A DNA stretch of 7,451 nucleotides from JAVBKP01 sp031553975 (lineage in GTDB: Bacteria; Bacillota; Clostridia; Peptostreptococcales; Anaerovoracaceae), in NCBI GenBank assembly GCA_031553975.1, contig JAVBKP010000084.1, positions 1 to 7,451 of the forward strand. Direction: 5' to 3'. The notes beneath the pieces are model-generated. The model was not told the DNA's origin. It ran no database searches and saw only the letters and a list, made by a program, of their open reading frames with translations. Below, piece after piece: positions 5,781 to 7,451 of this stretch (positions are counted from its first letter, which is position 1; every line of letters starts with the position of its first letter). The position numbers and the translations under genes were made by a program.

Positions 5781-6479
5781 ATGCCTAAAAGAGGTAAAAA
5801 ATACGTAGAGGCTGCTAAGTTGTTTGACAAAGCTAACCAATACGACACAAACGAAGCATTTGATTTAGTTCTTCAAACAGCTAAAGCAAAATTTGACGAA
5901 ACAGTAGAAGTTCACATCAGACTTGGTGTAGACTCAAGACATGCAGACCAGCAAGTAAGAGGAGCTATCGTTCTTCCACACGGAACTGGTAAAACACACA
6001 AAGTTTTGGTATTTGCTAAAGGCGACAAAGTGAAAGAAGCAGAAGCGGCTGGCGCAGATTATGTAGGAGCTGAAGAGCTTGCTGCTAAAATCCAAAACGA
6101 AAATTGGTTTGACTTTGATGTAGTAGTTGCTACGCCAGATATGATGGGTGTAGTAGGAAGACTAGGAAAAGTTCTTGGACCTAAAGGTTTGATGCCTAAC
6201 CCTAAGTCAGGCACTGTTACCATGGATGTGACAAGAGCTATCGAAGAGATCAAAGCAGGTAAAGTTGAGTATAGACTTGACAAAACCAACATCATCCACT
6301 GTCCACTTGGAAAAGCTTCCTTTGGACAAGAAAAACTAGCTGAGAACTTTAATGCACTAATGGAAGCAGTTATTAAGGCGAAGCCATCTGCTGCAAAAGG
6401 TCAATACCTAAAGAGCGTAACAGTTGCCTCTACCATGGGACCTGGGATTAAATTAAATCCACTAAAGTTACACAACTAG
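5781..6479 (+). CDS. rplA: 50S ribosomal protein L1
   Basis: A 232-residue protein of standard L1 length that forms the mobile L1 stalk at the E site and also binds its own mRNA. Domain I is made from both ends of the chain, with domain II (about 68-158) inserted. Recognisable parts are LPHGTGKTHKVLVFAKGD (65-82), the family signature around GRLGKVLGPKGLMPNPKSGT (127-146), and VEYRLDKTNIIHCPLGKASF (162-181), with the late MGPGIKLNP (219-227) completing the RNA-binding domain. AGGAGG lies 5 bases before the ATG and directly abuts a predicted L1-binding structure in the mRNA, so L1 probably limits its own translation. It is followed by the L10 leader. Confidence 0.97.
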   Translation: MPKRGKKYVEAAKLFDKANQYDTNEAFDLVLQTAKAKFDETVEVHIRLGVDSRHADQQVRGAIVLPHGTGKTHKVLVFAKGDKVKEAEAAGADYVGAEELAAKIQNENWFDFDVVVATPDMMGVVGRLGKVLGPKGLMPNPKSGTVTMDVTRAIEEIKAGKVEYRLDKTNIIHCPLGKASFGQEKLAENFNALMEAVIKAKPSAAKGQYLKSVTVASTMGPGIKLNPLKLHN

Positions 6480-6499
6480 TATTAAATAAGAAAAATTTA

Positions 6500-6626
6500 C
6501 TGTAGACAGTAGGTAACCACCCCGCAAAATCTGTTTTGCGGAGTTATGATGTAAATCCTACCGAGGAAAGATATAAATTGAATTTATAGACCTTTTCTGT
6601 CTACGGGAAAGGTCTGTTATTTTATA
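6500..6626 (+). ncRNA. L10 leader (rplJL autoregulatory leader RNA)
   Basis: The 186-base rplA-rplJ gap matches the Firmicute L10 leader in layout. The aptamer has P1 GTAGG (6509-6513) with CCTAC (6557-6561), a helix TAAC (6514-6517) with GTTA (6543-6546) beside the kink-turn-like TGATG, and a perfect 8-base-pair hairpin CCGCAAAA (6522-6529) with TTTTGCGG (6534-6541). A terminator follows at 6588-6623. The 5' segment 6500-6509 can instead pair with 6597-6606, which removes the loop and arm base of the terminator. In Bacillus subtilis, L10(L12)4 is known to bind such a leader and cause attenuation of rplJL. The same feedback is inferred here. Confidence 0.87.
6588..6623 (+). terminator. Attenuator terminator of the rplJ leader
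   Basis: AGACCTTTTC (6588-6597) pairs with GGAAAGGTCT-type sequence (6606-6615), giving 10 base pairs with one G-U pair and an 8-base loop. It is followed by GTTATTTT (6616-6623). Two competing pairings exist: 6500-6509 with 6597-6606, and AGGAAAG (6564-6570) with CTTTTCT (6592-6598). It should cut the rplJL message when L10(L12)4 is in excess, leaving transcription of the upstream genes intact. Confidence 0.82.
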
Positions 6627-6665
6627 GGCCTGACCGTAAAAACTAATAGAAGGGAGACCATAAAG

Positions 6666-7163
6666 ATGCCATCAAAAGAGCATTTACAGCAGAAAGAAGC
6701 TGTAGTAGCTGAGATTAAAGAAAACCTTTCAAAAGCTAAATCTTTAGTAGTAGTTGACTACCGTGGAATTACTGTACAGCAAGCCAACGCACTTAGAAAA
6801 GGTATGCGTGAAGCCAATGTAGCATATGCAGTTTACAAGAACACTCTTGTAGCAAGAGCTATCCAAGGTACAGAATTTGAATCTCTAAAAGACGTACTAC
6901 ACGGACCAAGCGCATTTGCATTCGGACTTGACGATGCAGTAGCGCCAGCTAGAGTTCTCGCTGGATTTATGAATGAATATAAGAAAATGGAATTCAAAGC
7001 AAGCGTAGTAGAAGGTAACTTCTACGATGCAGCCGCTACAAAAGCGATTTCTGCTCTTCCATCAAGAGACGAGCTTATTGGCAAGTTCTTGGGAAGTATT
7101 CAATCACCATTATCAAAAGTTGTTCGTACATTCCAAGCGATTGCAGACGCAAAAGCGGAATAA
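6666..7163 (+). CDS. rplJ: 50S ribosomal protein L10
   Basis: A 165-residue protein of usual L10 length. The globular N-terminal domain (about 1-130) binds 23S rRNA beside L11, and includes LVVVDYRGITVQQANALRK (27-45), the conserved VYKNTLVARA (56-65) and GPSAFAF (80-86). The C-terminal helix (about 135-165) carries the L12 dimers. L10 with L12 makes the stalk that recruits translational GTPases, and the free complex represses its own leader. GGGAG (6652-6656) lies 9 bases before the ATG. The gene follows the L10 leader and is separated from rplL by 59 bases, which hold only a tiny hairpin. Confidence 0.97.
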   Translation: MPSKEHLQQKEAVVAEIKENLSKAKSLVVVDYRGITVQQANALRKGMREANVAYAVYKNTLVARAIQGTEFESLKDVLHGPSAFAFGLDDAVAPARVLAGFMNEYKKMEFKASVVEGNFYDAAATKAISALPSRDELIGKFLGSIQSPLSKVVRTFQAIADAKAE

Positions 7164-7222
7164 TCAAATAAAGCAAATAGCGCAGAATGCGTGAATCAAA
7201 TTATAAAAGGAGAATATAAAAA

Positions 7223-7451
7223 ATGAGTAAAGATCAAATCATTGAAGCGATAAAAGCAATGACAGTATTAGAGCTAAACGAGCTAGTAAAAGCTTGCGAA
7301 GAAGAGTTCGGCGTATCAGCAGCAGCTCCAGTAGCAGCAGCAGGTGCGGCAGTAGCAGCAGTAGAAGAGCAAACTGAGTTCAACGTAATCTTAATGAGCG
7401 CTGGTGCTGAGAAGATTAAAGTTATCAAAGTTGTTAGAGAAATCACTGGTC
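7223..7451 (+). CDS. rplL: 50S ribosomal protein L7/L12, 3'-truncated by the window edge
   Basis: The first 76 codons of L7/L12, usually 120-125 residues in full. The N-terminal dimerisation domain (1-31, MSKDQIIEAIKAMTVLELNE...) that docks on L10 is followed by the Ala/Val/Pro-rich flexible hinge (32-48). The start of the C-terminal factor-binding domain, FNVILMSAGAEKIKVIKVVREITG, is cut at the last base. AAAGGAG (7206-7212) lies 10 bases before the ATG. L12 is present in several copies per ribosome, so it needs more synthesis than its neighbours; the gene has its own good ribosome binding site but no separate promoter that I can see. rpoB would be expected downstream, outside the window. 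Confidence 0.96.
   Translation, partial: MSKDQIIEAIKAMTVLELNELVKACEEEFGVSAAAPVAAAGAAVAAVEEQTEFNVILMSAGAEKIKVIKVVREITG

Noticed and set aside
6611..6659. GGTCT (6611-6615) of the terminator arm pairing with AGACC (6655-6659) over the rplJ ribosome binding site, as a second layer of control
   Set aside because: The pairing is only 5 base pairs and cannot be extended on either side, so it is too weak to claim.
7181..7191. Small hairpin CGCA-GAA-TGCG between rplJ and rplL
   Set aside because: Four base pairs with no T-run. It is not a terminator and is too small to call a processing site.
1..7451. CRISPR arrays, insertion sequences, toxin-antitoxin pairs or other defence genes
   Set aside because: No spaced direct repeats, transposase-like frames or terminal inverted repeats are visible, and nearly all sequence is accounted for by recognised genes and their leaders.

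Overview
The window looks like chromosomal DNA of a low-G+C Firmicute, most likely a member of the Clostridia. The signs are AT-rich coding sequence with many AGA arginine codons, strong AGGAGG-type ribosome binding sites, the gene order rpmG-secE-nusG-rplK-rplA-rplJ-rplL, a zinc-type L33, a one-span SecE and a Firmicute-style L10 leader. I cannot name a genus from the sequence alone.

Left part (1-2477). The 3' portion of a short-chain dehydrogenase gene enters from the left edge on the + strand and faces a two-gene minus-strand operon. That operon holds a ROK-family sugar kinase (glucokinase type) followed one base later by a DJ-1/PfpI-family gene. A long, nearly perfect hairpin with T-runs on both sides lies between the convergent units and should terminate both. 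The dehydrogenase is visibly richer in G+C and in CGN arginine codons than the rest, so it may have a different history.

Middle part (2478-4199). A 165-base divergent intergenic region carries a good + strand promoter (TTGAAA, 17 bases, TATATT), a terminator-like hairpin almost at the predicted transcript start, and the start of a 518-residue ABC-F ATPase. The ABC-F protein has two complete nucleotide-binding domains and no membrane segments, so it should act on ribosomes. No terminator is visible after it.

Right part (4200-7451). A strong promoter (TTGACA, 17 bases, TGA-TAGAGT) begins 15 bases after the ABC-F stop codon and drives rpmG, secE, nusG, rplK, rplA, rplJ and rplL (cut by the window edge). 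This is the classical cluster for ribosomal stalk proteins, protein export and transcription elongation. Two RNA control elements are readable. Between rplK and rplA, directly before the rplA ribosome binding site, is a copy of the 23S rRNA L1-binding structure, which predicts autorepression by L1. Upstream of rplJ is an L10 leader: an aptamer, a transcription terminator, and an alternative long-range pairing that would disrupt the terminator. Together they let free L1 and free L10(L12)4 throttle their own synthesis.

I found no mobile element, CRISPR array, tRNA or rRNA gene. Nothing here looks like a wholly undescribed system. The most interesting signals are the RNA mimic before rplA, the alternative structures before rplJ, and the promoter-proximal hairpin before the ABC-F gene.
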